The notes: a model not told the origin generated them from the sequence alone. A stretch of DNA of 38,756 nt from an uncultured Paracoccaceae bacterium (GCA_937883775.1 CAKZXZ010000267.1:1-38756); one strand, 5' to 3'; positions 15,626-24,708 are shown, counted from the stretch's first letter. A program made the numbers and translations.

Positions 15626-16037
15626 CGTATTCCCCAAAATACTGCTCAACCCCTGGAATTTCTCTTCCACATGTTGGGTTTATGCCGAAACATAGCGGTA
15701 TTTTGCCTAGTACCGTCAACATCTATGTGGCGATTTCAGAAAAACTCTTGTCTTTTTAAGGAATAAGGGGGCCGTTTTTTGCTGCATCGCGATTCTACAC
15801 GATCGCCTCCACCTTTAACCGCAGCGTACAGCGCGGCTGAAATACCAAATGTTCCACACTTTTCTGGGTCCGTGCTGCAGCCGCGAAATAAAGCCGTTTC
15901 CTTAAGCGATTCCAAAGCGCAACAGTATTTCTGCATGTGCAAAATCACCTTTATGTATGCAATGGTATTCCGCTAAGTATCTCATTTCATTTGATTTTTT
16001 CTGCTATCCACTGCAAATTGCGAATAGGGAGATTTCG
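15626..16037. other. AT-rich divergent intergenic region
   Basis: About 410 bases separate the divergent OmpA-like and hydratase genes. It is noticeably AT-richer than the rest of the window, especially 15690-15790 and 15900-16030. No convincing gene was found: the open frames here give short Cys/Ser-rich peptides without a ribosome-binding site. It must hold promoters for both neighbours, but none was confidently placed. Confidence 0.5.
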
Positions 16038-16886
16038 ATGGGGCAGAACCATACAAAGATGTTTGAAGCACGTCAGCTCACCAGCAGTGGTGGCGTTTCG
16101 CATCAATTGGCAACACAGATACACGCCACACTTGGCGCAACAACGGCAGATGCCCCAACAGATGGCAGCGTACTGCCCGCCCTTTGGCACTGGATGGCCT
16201 TTCCGCCAACAGCGCCCATGTCTGATCTAGGTGCGGACGGACACCCCAAACTTGGGGCATTCCTGCCCGATTTAGGTCTTTCTCGCAGAATGTGGGCGGG
16301 CGGCGCGTTGACGTTTGAAGCGCCCCTTCATGTCGGAGACGCACTGACCAAAACATCCACCATCCGCAGTGTCACCGAAAAACAGGGGCCGAACGGCCCG
16401 ATGAGCTTTGTCATTGTGGATCACGAAATCAGCGGGTCGGACGGGGTCTGCATCCGCGAACGGCAGGACATCGTGTACCTTGATATCCCCGACACATACA
16501 CGCCCCCGCGGAAGGTGCCTGTTCCTGAAAACGCGACGGCGCAGCGCGATATGCCTGTGCCGCCAACACTGCTTTTTCGCTATTCGGCGCTCACCTTCAA
16601 TGCCCACCGCATTCACTATGACCTGCAATATACGCGCGATATCGAACACTATCCCGGCCTTGTGGTGCATGGCCCGCTGCAGGCGACGCTGGCCATGCAA
16701 ATGGCTGTTGAAATCGGCGGTCGCACACCAGACCGCTTTGAGTATCGCGGCATTCATCCGCTGTTTGCAGGCACAGATCTAACGATCTTTGGCACCCGTC
16801 AAACAAAGGGACAAGTCGATGTCGCCATTGGCGCGGCAGAGGGGCACCAGACCCTGCAAGGCAAAGCATTTTGGGAGGAAACATGA
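16038..16886 (+). CDS. FAS1/MaoC-type hydratase, mesaconyl-C4-CoA hydratase-like
   Basis: A 282-residue hydratase of the HTD2/FAS1-like dehydratase group, made of two hot-dog folds. Family relatives include 3-methylfumaryl-CoA (mesaconyl-C4-CoA) hydratase, which forms citramalyl-CoA in the 3-hydroxypropionate bicycle. Visible features are the N-terminal LPALWHWMAFPPTAPMSDLG and GLSRRMWAGGALTFEAPLHV. Then comes the second-fold motif LLFRYSALTFNAHRIHYDLQ with the catalytic Asn/His, and GLVVHGPLQATL. The ATG at 16038 has GGGAGA six bases upstream. The stop overlaps the start of the CoA-transferase gene as ATGA, strong evidence of joint function. The exact substrate is inferred from that pairing. 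Confidence 0.82.
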   Translation: MGQNHTKMFEARQLTSSGGVSHQLATQIHATLGATTADAPTDGSVLPALWHWMAFPPTAPMSDLGADGHPKLGAFLPDLGLSRRMWAGGALTFEAPLHVGDALTKTSTIRSVTEKQGPNGPMSFVIVDHEISGSDGVCIRERQDIVYLDIPDTYTPPRKVPVPENATAQRDMPVPPTLLFRYSALTFNAHRIHYDLQYTRDIEHYPGLVVHGPLQATLAMQMAVEIGGRTPDRFEYRGIHPLFAGTDLTIFGTRQTKGQVDVAIGAAEGHQTLQGKAFWEET

Positions 16887-18130
16887 TGCAAAACGGTATT
16901 CTGAACGGCATGCGTGTTATCGAAGGTTCAGCCTTTGTGGCGGTTCCTTTGGCGGGGATGACACTGGCCCAAATGGGCGCCGAGGTCATCCGGTTTGACC
17001 GTATCGGGGGTGGTCTGGATGCGGGCCGTTGGCCGCTGTCGCCCAGCAAGCAAAGCCTGTTCTGGGCGGGCATGAACAAAGGCAAAAAATCGATCGCGAT
17101 TGACATGAAAGCGCCGCGCGCACGGGAATTGGTAACGCAAATCATCACCGCTCCGGGCGAGGATGCCGGACTGTTTCTGACCAATCTGCGCGTGCGTGGC
17201 TGGATGGACCACGAGACGCTCTCGCAGCATCGTGACGACTTGATTTGCGTGACACTCACCGGGGACCGCCATGGTCGCCCGCAGGTGGACTACACCGTGA
17301 ACCCCGCCCTCGGCATCCCGCATATCACAGGGCCCGAGGGCAGCGCCGATCCGGTCGCCAATGCATTGCCGGCGTGGGATTTGATCGCTGGAAACATGTG
17401 TGTGTCCGCATTGCTCGCAGCCGAGCGGCACCGGCTGCGGACCGGTCGCGGTCAGGACGTTGAACTTTCACTGAAAGACGTGGCTGCGGCGACGCTGGGC
17501 CATCTGGGTATGATCGGCGATGCTGTTCTGAATGATGAAGAGCGCACCAAAGCCGGCAACGCACTTTATGGCGCGTATGGGCAGGATTTTGTCTGTGCCG
17601 ACGGGCGTCGTGTGATGGTCATTGGCCTGACAGACCGGCAATGGCGTGGGCTGGTTCGCGCAACGGACAGCGCGGATGCGATGGCCGCAATCGAAGCACG
17701 CCACGGCGTTGATCTGCGCGATGAAGGCATCCGCTGGACCTTGCGCCATGAGATTACGGATGTGCTGAAACCATGGTTTGCGGCCCGCCCGGTCGATGCT
17801 TTCCGCAAGGCGTTTGACGAGGCGGGGCTGACATGGGCCGAGTTCAACACGCTGAAGGAAGCGGTCGCGACGGACCCGGATTTGAGCCCCGACAATCCGA
17901 TGTTCCAAAAGCTGACGCAGCCCGGACTTGGCACGTTCCCCGTACCGGCAACACCGGTCACGTATTCTGACAGCGCCCGTCGGGCGCCCGTGCCGGCCCC
18001 CGCACTTGGCCTGCATACCGAAGAAATCCTGGGCGATGTGGTTGGGCTGACAGACACTGAAATTGCCCAGCTGTTTGATGAAGGGATCGTTGAAAGCCCG
18101 CAATACAGCTCGGCCCGCCCTGCAGCCTGA
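16883..18130 (+). CDS. family III CoA-transferase, mesaconyl-CoA C1-C4 CoA transferase-like
   Basis: A 415-residue CaiB/BaiF (family III) CoA-transferase. The N-terminal part reads GMRVIEGSAFVAVPLAGMTL and RFDRIGGGLD; the likely catalytic aspartate is D166 in LPAWDLIAG, followed by LLAAERHRLRTGRGQDVELS. The overall pattern resembles 2-methylfumaryl-CoA isomerase (Mct), which moves CoA intramolecularly from C1 to C4 of mesaconate. The preceding hydratase would use that product. ATG 16883 overlaps the hydratase stop; GGAGG at 16874-16878 serves it, or the ATG at 16886. With the ethylmalonyl-CoA pathway common in this family, the pair could drain mesaconyl-C1-CoA to citramalyl-CoA. No citramalyl-CoA lyase is in the window. 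Confidence 0.82.
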   Translation: MMQNGILNGMRVIEGSAFVAVPLAGMTLAQMGAEVIRFDRIGGGLDAGRWPLSPSKQSLFWAGMNKGKKSIAIDMKAPRARELVTQIITAPGEDAGLFLTNLRVRGWMDHETLSQHRDDLICVTLTGDRHGRPQVDYTVNPALGIPHITGPEGSADPVANALPAWDLIAGNMCVSALLAAERHRLRTGRGQDVELSLKDVAAATLGHLGMIGDAVLNDEERTKAGNALYGAYGQDFVCADGRRVMVIGLTDRQWRGLVRATDSADAMAAIEARHGVDLRDEGIRWTLRHEITDVLKPWFAARPVDAFRKAFDEAGLTWAEFNTLKEAVATDPDLSPDNPMFQKLTQPGLGTFPVPATPVTYSDSARRAPVPAPALGLHTEEILGDVVGLTDTEIAQLFDEGIVESPQYSSARPAA

Positions 18131-18211
18131 CGCGGTTTTCGCCCTTTCCCCGGCACCGCTAATCCGCCTATAACTGCGGCCAAAGGCGCATAAGCCGAAG
18201 GGGTTAGGGCA

Positions 18212-19021
18212 GTGGCACATATCATTGTTGTCGGAAACGAAAAGGGCGGCGCGGGCAAGTCGACCGTCTCGATGCATGTGGCGACCGCGCTGGTGCGCAT
18301 GGGCCATAAGGTTGGTGCGCTGGATCTGGATTTGCGCCAGAAAACCTTCGGGCGCTATGTCGAAAACCGAAAAAAAACCGCTCAGAAAGAAGGGCTTGAT
18401 CTAGCGACGCCAGACTATCACGACCTGCCCGAGATCGACAAAGACAGCCTGAAACCGGGCGAGAATATCTTTGACCACAGGCTTTCTGCCGCCGTGGCGA
18501 CGCTGGCGCCGGATAGCGATTTTATCCTGATCGACTGCCCCGGCTCGCACACGCGCCTGTCGCAGGTTGCCCATTCGCTGGCCGATACATTGGTGACACC
18601 GCTGAACGACAGCTTCATCGACTTCGATCTGCTGGCCCATGTGGACGGCGATGCCGAGAAAATCCTCGGCCCATCGGTTTACTCTGAAATGGTTTGGAAC
18701 GCCCGTCAGTTGCGTGCGCAAGCGGGGCTAGAGCCTATCGACTGGATCGTCGTGCGCAATCGACTTGGCGCACAAAACATGGTCAACAAGAAGAAGATGG
18801 CGGCGGCTTTGGACAAGCTGTCAAAACGCATCGGCTTTCGAACAGCGCCCGGCTTTAACGAGCGTGTGATCTTCCGCGAGCTATTCCCACGCGGGCTGAC
18901 ACTGCTCGATCTCAAAGACCTCGGCGTGACGCAGCTAAATATCTCGAATGTGGCAGCACGGCAGGAACTGCGCGATCTGATGAGCGCGCTTAACCTTCCG
19001 GGGGTGACGGTGGATTTCTAA
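18212..19021 (+). CDS. mipZ: division-plane positioning ATPase MipZ
   Basis: A ParA/MinD-family ATPase of alphaproteobacteria that binds ParB near the chromosome origin, forms a polar gradient and inhibits FtsZ, placing the division site. The deviant Walker A motif is NEKGGAGKST at residues 9-18. A lysine-arginine-rich segment, LDLRQKTFGRYVENRKK, replaces the usual switch spacing, DFILIDCPGS is Walker B, and LNDSFIDFDLLAHVD is a MipZ-like stretch. At 269 residues it matches the family. The start is GTG 18212, with GAAGGGG upstream. The 3' end overlaps a convergent small membrane-protein gene by 32 bases. Confidence 0.93.
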   Translation: MAHIIVVGNEKGGAGKSTVSMHVATALVRMGHKVGALDLDLRQKTFGRYVENRKKTAQKEGLDLATPDYHDLPEIDKDSLKPGENIFDHRLSAAVATLAPDSDFILIDCPGSHTRLSQVAHSLADTLVTPLNDSFIDFDLLAHVDGDAEKILGPSVYSEMVWNARQLRAQAGLEPIDWIVVRNRLGAQNMVNKKKMAAALDKLSKRIGFRTAPGFNERVIFRELFPRGLTLLDLKDLGVTQLNISNVAARQELRDLMSALNLPGVTVDF

Positions 19022-19211
19022 GCGCTTTCAGGGATCTATAGATCACGAAGACCGCGAAGCCACCGCCGAAAAGGCCCACCTCGACCCATGCCGGATTAAA
19101 GGTGCCCATCATCAATGTGGCAATCACGCCCACGATGAAGAACGCGATCAGTGTGACGCCGAACCACAAAAAGAACAGCGCTTCCCCGCGTGATGGACCG
19201 TATTTTGACAT
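18990..19211 (-). CDS. small two-helix membrane protein, unknown function
   Basis: A 73-residue hypothetical protein with two predicted membrane helices, LFFLWFGVTLIAFFIVGVIA and VEVGLFGGGFAVFVIYRSL, a short polar N-terminus (MSKYGPSRGEA) and a Pro-rich end. No family is recognised. ATG 19211 is preceded by GAGGGGG eight bases upstream; an in-frame start at 19244 would include that site in the coding region and is rejected. The last 32 bases are antisense to the end of mipZ. Confidence 0.75.
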   Translation of the reverse strand: MSKYGPSRGEALFFLWFGVTLIAFFIVGVIATLMMGTFNPAWVEVGLFGGGFAVFVIYRSLKALRNPPSPPEG

Positions 19212-19291
19212 GATAGGCGCCCCCTCTCTCGACAAGAGATGCAAATTGCGCGCAACGGGTCAAGGGAAGGGACGCGAGACGCGGCACGCGC

Positions 19292-19972
19292 CTATTTCGG
19301 GAACAGCTCCAGCAGCGCCTTGGCCGTCGGCGCAGACGAGCCTGGGTTTTGCCCGGTCACAAGCAAGCCATCCGTGACCACGTGCGGTTCGAAATTCTCG
19401 CGCTTTTCATAGGTCGCACCGACCTGCTTAAGCGCATCCTCCAACAGAAACGGCACGGCATCTGTTAGGCCAACGGCTTCTTCCTCGGCGTTTGAAAAGC
19501 CGGTGACCTTGCGCCCTGCCAGCATCGCGCGGCCGTCCATATCCTGCGCCTGAAGCAGTGCTGCGGGGGCGTGGCAAACTGCGCCAATCGGGCGCCCCCC
19601 GATCTGAAACCCCTGAATCACACGCTGGGTCTCTTTATCTGTGGCCAAATCAAACATGGGTCCATGGCCACCCGGCACGAACACGGCGTCAAAGTTTTCA
19701 GGCTCCACATCCGCCAGCTTGTTTGTGGACTGCAAAGCTTCCTGAACGCGGGTGTCCTCATAATAGCGCTTGGTGGCGTCGGTCTGCGCATCTTCGGTTT
19801 CGCTGCGCGGATCAATGGGGGCGGCCCCGCCTTTCGGAGACGCAAGTGTGATCGTCGCGCCCGCGTCTTGAAAAACGTAGAACGGCGCTGCGAATTCTTC
19901 GAGCCAGAGGCCGGTTTTTTCGCCGGTATCGCCCATCTGATCGTGGGAAGTCAGGATCATTAGGATATTCAT
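19292..19972 (-). CDS. DJ-1/PfpI family protein (Hsp31-like)
   Basis: A 226-residue class I glutamine-amidotransferase-like fold protein of the DJ-1/PfpI superfamily. The nucleophile is C133 in GAVCHAPAAL with H134 beside it, the conserved acid is a Glu in LWLEEFAAPF (E25 or E26), and DAVFVPGGHGPMFDL is typical of the Hsp31/YhbO-type branch. Such proteins are reported as chaperones, glyoxalases or deglycases; the sequence does not choose between them. Nothing indicates amidotransferase chemistry. It is transcribed in the same direction as the BMP importer, which lies upstream of it and is separated by a terminator, so it is likely to be independent. Confidence 0.88.
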   Translation of the reverse strand: MNILMILTSHDQMGDTGEKTGLWLEEFAAPFYVFQDAGATITLASPKGGAAPIDPRSETEDAQTDATKRYYEDTRVQEALQSTNKLADVEPENFDAVFVPGGHGPMFDLATDKETQRVIQGFQIGGRPIGAVCHAPAALLQAQDMDGRAMLAGRKVTGFSNAEEEAVGLTDAVPFLLEDALKQVGATYEKRENFEPHVVTDGLLVTGQNPGSSAPTAKALLELFPK

Positions 19973-20043
19973 CAGTGCGCCCTTTCAGTTTGTTGGCGTT
20001 CCCTGACCAACGGACCATCTGCGCACGAGTTCCGGTCGAAACG

Positions 20044-20072
20044 AAAAAAGGCGCGACCGAAGCCGCGCCTTT
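20044..20072 (-). terminator. Rho-independent terminator of the BMP-type ABC operon
   Basis: On the - strand, GGCGCG and CGCGCC (20050-20055 and 20064-20069), extended by flanking A/T pairs, form a stem with an 8-base loop followed by TTTTTT (20049 down to 20044). It lies 20 bases after the substrate-binding-protein stop. Confidence 0.88.
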
Positions 20073-20091
20073 CGCTCATCATGTGAGCCAC

Positions 20092-21165
20092 TTAGTTCGG
20101 AATTTCAGCCGTCAGACCTTCGACATAGAAGTCCATACCCGCCAGCGTGCCATCATCCGCGGTTTCACCTTCAGCCAACCAGACAGAGCCGTCTTGCTTG
20201 TTGATCGGGCCAGTGAACGCGTGATAGCTACCATCCGCCAGCGCGGCTTTCATCGCCATCGCTTCTTCTGCGACCTCTGCGGGAACCGCGTCGGTGATTT
20301 CACCGATGGCGACCATCCCGGGGCCGATGCCATCCCACGTATCCGTGCTTTCCCATGTACCGTCCATAACGGCCTGCACGCGCGCAATATAGTATGGCGC
20401 CCAGTCATCGATGATCGAAGACACCCGGGGGAACGGGGCATATTCAGCCATGTCAGAGGCCTGACCAAAACCGATCACGCCGCCTTTGGCTTGGGCTGCG
20501 GCCAACGGCGCAGTCGAGTCCGTGTGCTGCAGAATCACATCCGCGCCTTGCTCGATCAGCGCGTTGGCGGCATCGGCCTCTTTCGCGGGGTCAAACCATG
20601 TGTAGGCCCAGACGATGTTGAACTCGACATCCGGGTTCACCTTTTTGGCGTGGATGTAGGCGGAGTTGATGCCCCGAATGACCTCGGGGATCGGGAAGGA
20701 CGCGATGTAACCGATCTTGTTGCTCTCGGTCATCTTGCCCGCGATGTGCCCCTGAATGGCGCGACCCTCGTAGAAACGCGCCGAGTATGTGGACACGTTG
20801 TCGGCACGCTTATAGCCGGTCGCATGCTCGAACTTCACATCCGGGAAGTTGGCAGCGACGTTGATTGTCGGATCCATATAACCAAAGGACGTTGTGAAGA
20901 TCAGGTCCGCCCCCGACAGCGCCATTTGCGTCATGGCACGTTCAGCATCCGCACCTTCCGGCACGCTTTCCTGAAACACGGTTTCGACCTTGTCGCCGAA
21001 ATGCTCTTCGACAGCCAGACGGCCTTTGTTGTGCTCGTATGTCCAGCCGCCATCACCGATGGGTCCGACATAAATAAAGCCCACTTTGACGGGGTCTTCG
21101 GCCATTGCAGCGCCACCGATAGCGGCGGCCGTTATGGCGCCAAAAAGGGTTTTCATCAGGTTCAT
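20092..21165 (-). CDS. BMP family ABC transporter substrate-binding protein
   Basis: A 357-residue periplasmic binding protein of the Bmp/PnrA-like family, whose characterised members bind purine nucleosides. A Sec signal peptide spans about residues 1-25 (MKTLFGAITAAAIGGAAMA, cleaved near AMA-ED). The mature domain begins KVGFIYVGPIGDGGWTYEHN, the PnrA-type purine-contact region, and continues with DLIFTTSFGYMDP. No lipobox cysteine is visible, so it should be soluble. ATG 21165 has GGGAG eight bases before it. It is the last gene of a - strand operon with two permeases and a double ATPase. The nucleoside substrate is inferred. Confidence 0.9.
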   Translation of the reverse strand: MNLMKTLFGAITAAAIGGAAMAEDPVKVGFIYVGPIGDGGWTYEHNKGRLAVEEHFGDKVETVFQESVPEGADAERAMTQMALSGADLIFTTSFGYMDPTINVAANFPDVKFEHATGYKRADNVSTYSARFYEGRAIQGHIAGKMTESNKIGYIASFPIPEVIRGINSAYIHAKKVNPDVEFNIVWAYTWFDPAKEADAANALIEQGADVILQHTDSTAPLAAAQAKGGVIGFGQASDMAEYAPFPRVSSIIDDWAPYYIARVQAVMDGTWESTDTWDGIGPGMVAIGEITDAVPAEVAEEAMAMKAALADGSYHAFTGPINKQDGSVWLAEGETADDGTLAGMDFYVEGLTAEIPN

Positions 21166-21188
21166 TCAGGTTCTCCCAGGTTGCCGCC

Positions 21189-22124
21189 TCAGATTGAGGC
21201 GTGGAACGGTTTTCCCAAAGCCGCAGGCGCATTCAAGGCAGCGCGCGAACGGTCGCGGGACATGATGACAAGCACCAAGATCGTGATGAGATACGGGCTC
21301 ATCGACAAGTATTCGACAGGGATTTTGAAGCCCGCTGCCTGCAAGTTCAACTGTAAGACGGTGATGCCGCCAAAAAGATAGGCACCCAGCAGGGCACGCC
21401 ACGGTTTCCAGCTTGCGAAGACCACGATGGCAAGGGCAATCCAACCCGCACCAGCAGTCATGCCTTCGGTCCATTGCGGAACGCGTACAAGGCTCAGGTA
21501 AGCGCCGCCAAGGCCCGCACAGGCGCCACCAAACGCGATAGCCATCAGGCGAATGCGGACAACCTTATAGCCCAGAGCATGGGCCGCATCATGGCTTTCG
21601 CCAACCGCGCGCAGGATCAGGCCTGCACGGGTTTTCGTAAGAACATACCAGACGGCCGCAACAATCCCGATAGAAACATAAATCATCGCATCGTGCTGAA
21701 AAAGAACCGGCCCAAGAACGGGGATATCGGCAAGTGGGCCAAGCGGAACATCCAATGTCGCAGGCGCACGTATGCCCACGTAATTCTGCCCCATAAGCGC
21801 AGCAATCCCTAGACCAAAAAGGGTTAACGCGAGGCCTGTCGCAACCTGGTTGGAAAGCAGAACCTGGGTCAGAAAACCGAAGAGCAACGACAAAAGCGCG
21901 CCGCCAAAGGCCGCGGCGACAAAGCCCAGCGTTGGCGAGTCGAGATTGACCGCTGCGATAAAGCCCGTCACCGCGCCCACGATCATCATGCCTTCGACGC
22001 CAAGGTTCAAAACGCCGGACTTCTCGACGACCAACTCGCCAATGGCGGCCAGCAGGATCGGGGTCGAGGCGACCATAAGCGAGGCGAGCAGGATAAGCGG
22101 ATTGATCGAGCCGAAATCCATCAC
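21189..22124 (-). CDS. ABC transporter permease (BMP-type importer)
   Basis: A 311-residue inner-membrane permease of the BPD_transp_2 (branched-chain/ribose/nucleoside) type with about eight to ten helices. It has a conserved start GSINPLILLASLMVASTPIL and a cytoplasmic loop at AVGESHDAAHALGYKVVRIR, the coupling-helix region (ExxxAA) that contacts the ATPase. Its start overlaps the stop of the larger permease by four bases. With that permease it forms the heterodimeric channel. Confidence 0.9.
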   Translation of the reverse strand: MMDFGSINPLILLASLMVASTPILLAAIGELVVEKSGVLNLGVEGMMIVGAVTGFIAAVNLDSPTLGFVAAAFGGALLSLLFGFLTQVLLSNQVATGLALTLFGLGIAALMGQNYVGIRAPATLDVPLGPLADIPVLGPVLFQHDAMIYVSIGIVAAVWYVLTKTRAGLILRAVGESHDAAHALGYKVVRIRLMAIAFGGACAGLGGAYLSLVRVPQWTEGMTAGAGWIALAIVVFASWKPWRALLGAYLFGGITVLQLNLQAAGFKIPVEYLSMSPYLITILVLVIMSRDRSRAALNAPAALGKPFHASI

Positions 22125-23206
22125 GCCACCTGCTTTCGTTTGATCCGGATACGGAAGTTGCTCAGCACATCGACGCCAAGCAGGAAGAACAAAAGCATCC
22201 CTTGAAACGCCTGAATCGCGGCGGATGGAATGCCCAGCATGAACTGCGCCAACTCGCCCCCGATATAGGTTAATGCCATCAGCAAACCCGCCAGCAGGAT
22301 GCCGATCGGGTGCAAGCGGCCAAGGAAGGCCACAATGATCGCGGTGAAGCCGTAGAAGCTGTTAAAGTCGATGCTGATCTGACCTGCGGGTCCGGACACC
22401 TCAAAGAGACCCGCAAGCCCTGCAAGACCACCGGAAATGCCTAGGCAAAGTGCGATCAGAACATTCGGTCTGACCCCTGCAAAGCGCGCCGCGCGCGGGG
22501 CTTGGCCGGTCAGTTTGATCTGGTAACCCAATAGGTGCTTGTTCAGCAAAACATAAGCCGCGATCACAGCGATGAAGGCCGCGACAACGCCCCAATGGGC
22601 GCCGGTCCCGGCGATCAGTTCAGGGTTGGCTGCGGATGGGTATTGCTGAAGGTTCCGTGATCCTGGGAAGCCACCGCCATCGGGATTTCGTAATGCGCCC
22701 AGTGCCATAGAGGCCAAAAGCTGTTCGGCGACATAGACCAGCATCAGCGAGACAAGGATCTCGTTCGTCCCAAACCTGATCTTCAAAACGGCGGGGATCA
22801 TCGCCCAAAGAGTGCCGCCAATCGCCCCGGCGAGGACCATCAAAGGAAAGATATAGATCGCCTCTGTCGGGTAAAATGCAAGGCCCACGGCCGCGCCGCA
22901 GATCGCCCCCACGATGTATTGCCCTTCAGCGCCGATGTTCCAGATGCCTGCACGAAAACCCAGTGACAGACCGATCGCAATAAGGATCAGCGGGGCAGCT
23001 TTCACCAGCAATTGCGGGCGCGAATAGCTGGCGAATTGCGGGTTGAAAAGCGGGTCCCAAAAGATCGTGCGGATCGCCTCAAAAGGGTCCTTACCCAGCA
23101 CTGCGAACAGCAAACCGCCCGCGATCATGGTTAACACGACAGCGAGGATCGGCGTCATCGCCTGCCACATCCGTGACGGCTCAGGGCGGCGTTCAAGGGT
23201 AATCAT
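22121..23206 (-). CDS. ABC transporter permease (BMP-type importer)
   Basis: A 361-residue permease of the same family and heterodimer partner of the gene downstream. Membrane segments run along the whole chain. A basic cytoplasmic start (MITLERRPEPSRMWQAM) precedes the first helix, and the coupling region GQAPRAARFAGVRPNVL is visible near residue 230. It overlaps the ATPase stop and the next permease start by four bases on each side, so the operon is translationally coupled. Confidence 0.9.
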   Translation of the reverse strand: MITLERRPEPSRMWQAMTPILAVVLTMIAGGLLFAVLGKDPFEAIRTIFWDPLFNPQFASYSRPQLLVKAAPLILIAIGLSLGFRAGIWNIGAEGQYIVGAICGAAVGLAFYPTEAIYIFPLMVLAGAIGGTLWAMIPAVLKIRFGTNEILVSLMLVYVAEQLLASMALGALRNPDGGGFPGSRNLQQYPSAANPELIAGTGAHWGVVAAFIAVIAAYVLLNKHLLGYQIKLTGQAPRAARFAGVRPNVLIALCLGISGGLAGLAGLFEVSGPAGQISIDFNSFYGFTAIIVAFLGRLHPIGILLAGLLMALTYIGGELAQFMLGIPSAAIQAFQGMLLFFLLGVDVLSNFRIRIKRKQVA

Positions 23207-24708
23207 GCGGGCTCCAGATCATGAGCGCCGCCCAGCATCAAACCGATTTGATCCAGCGTGAGCCCTGCGGCTGGCACCGCCTCGCTCAGATGGCCGCCGT
23301 TCAGGGCGGCAAAGCGGTCGCTGATCTCCATCAACTCGTCAAGGTCCTGGCTGATGACCACCACAGCACTGCCTTGCGCTGCCAGGTCCAGAAGGGATTG
23401 CCGGATGGCAGCAGCAGCGGCCGCATCCACGCCCCATGTTGGCTGGTTCACGATCAAAACGTCGGGGCTTTGCAGCACCTCGCGGCCGATGACGAATTTC
23501 TGCAAATTGCCACCTGACAAAGATCGCGCAGCCGCCTGAACGCCCGGCGTCCGCACATCAAATTCCTTAACAACGCGTTCGGCAAACGCCTTTGTGCGGG
23601 CCCAATCCAGAAACCCATTGCGTGCCAGATTTTCGCGGACATGCCCTGTCAAAAGAGCGTTCTCCGTCAGGCTCATGTCAGGCGCCGCCGCATGGCCCAA
23701 CCGCTCTTCCGGACCGCTGAGGATACCGATGCGTCGCCGGGCTGTCGGACCCAATTTGCTAATCGGTTGTCCGTTGACAAAGACACCATCGCGGGTGCCG
23801 CGCTCTCCTGAAAGGGCGGCCAAAAGCTCGTCCTGACCGTTGCCTGCAACCCCCCCGATGCCCAGAACTTCACCCTTGCGAACACTAAAGCTGACATCGC
23901 GCAGCGGTGTGCCAAACTGCGTCGCAGGTGGCAAGGACAGCCCGCGCACATCAAGTGCGACTGGCCCCAGATCAGCACCCCGCGCTTTTGTTTGCTGCAA
24001 GACCTTGCCGACCATCATCTCGGCAAGCTCTCGCGCTGATTTCTCGCGGGGATCACAGGTCGCAACAACCTCGCCCCGCCGCAGGATCGTCGCGCTGTCA
24101 CACAGCGCACGAATTTCCTCAAGCTTATGGGAAATATAGAGGATTGCTGTGCCTTCCTGCTTAAGCTTACGCAACGTGGCGAACAGAATATCGACCTCCT
24201 GAGGGGTCAAAACGCTTGTCGGCTCATCCATGATAAGCAGCTTGGGGTCTTGCAAAAGACAGCGAATAATCTCGACGCGCTGTCGTTCTCCGGCGCTAAG
24301 ATGCCCAACCAAGCGCGCCGGATCCAGTGGGAGGCCATAAGCTTCGCTCACATCGGTAATCTTGCGCGCCAGATCCCGCATCGCAGGCGGGTTTTCCATG
24401 CCCAACGCTATGTTTTCAGCGACGTTCAGCGCCTCAAACAATGAGAAATGCTGAAACACCATGGCGACGCCTGACGCGCGGGCAACGCGCGGTTCCGCTG
24501 GCGAAAACGGCGCACCGTTCAGTGTCATTGAACCGCTATCAGGGCGGACCAGGCCGTAGATCATCTTGACCAAGGTAGATTTGCCCGCCCCGTTTTCGCC
24601 CAGCAACGCATGCACTTCACCGCGCTCGATCAAGAATGAAACGTCATCATTCGCAATCACGCCGGGGTAGGCTTTGCTCAGTCCATCGACTGTCAAAAGC
24701 ACACTCAA
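23203..24708 (-). CDS. ABC transporter double ATP-binding protein (BMP-type importer)
   Basis: A 501-residue protein with two fused ABC domains, as in ribose and nucleoside importers. Domain 1 has Walker A GENGAGKST, signature LSAGERQRVEI and Walker B LLIMDEPTS. Domain 2 has a degenerate Walker A (GVAGNGQDE), LSGGNLQKFVIGRE and VLIVNQPTWGVD, where Asn replaces an acidic residue, as is usual for this family, so only one ATP site is likely to be active. I start it at TTG 24708 (LLTVDGLSKAYPGV follows); the open frame extends to 24876, but those residues have no ABC character. It is the first gene of the operon. The upstream 230 bases should hold its promoter. Confidence 0.88.
   Translation of the reverse strand: MSVLLTVDGLSKAYPGVIANDDVSFLIERGEVHALLGENGAGKSTLVKMIYGLVRPDSGSMTLNGAPFSPAEPRVARASGVAMVFQHFSLFEALNVAENIALGMENPPAMRDLARKITDVSEAYGLPLDPARLVGHLSAGERQRVEIIRCLLQDPKLLIMDEPTSVLTPQEVDILFATLRKLKQEGTAILYISHKLEEIRALCDSATILRRGEVVATCDPREKSARELAEMMVGKVLQQTKARGADLGPVALDVRGLSLPPATQFGTPLRDVSFSVRKGEVLGIGGVAGNGQDELLAALSGERGTRDGVFVNGQPISKLGPTARRRIGILSGPEERLGHAAAPDMSLTENALLTGHVRENLARNGFLDWARTKAFAERVVKEFDVRTPGVQAAARSLSGGNLQKFVIGREVLQSPDVLIVNQPTWGVDAAAAAAIRQSLLDLAAQGSAVVVISQDLDELMEISDRFAALNGGHLSEAVPAAGLTLDQIGLMLGGAHDLEPA

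Noticed and set aside
15736-15948. 70-codon - strand frame in the AT-rich gap
   Set aside because: No ribosome-binding site, Cys/Ser-rich composition and no recognisable motif.
19975-21381. 468-codon open frame opposite the BMP-type binding protein and permease
   Set aside because: It crosses two well-supported - strand genes and a terminator, and has no family features.
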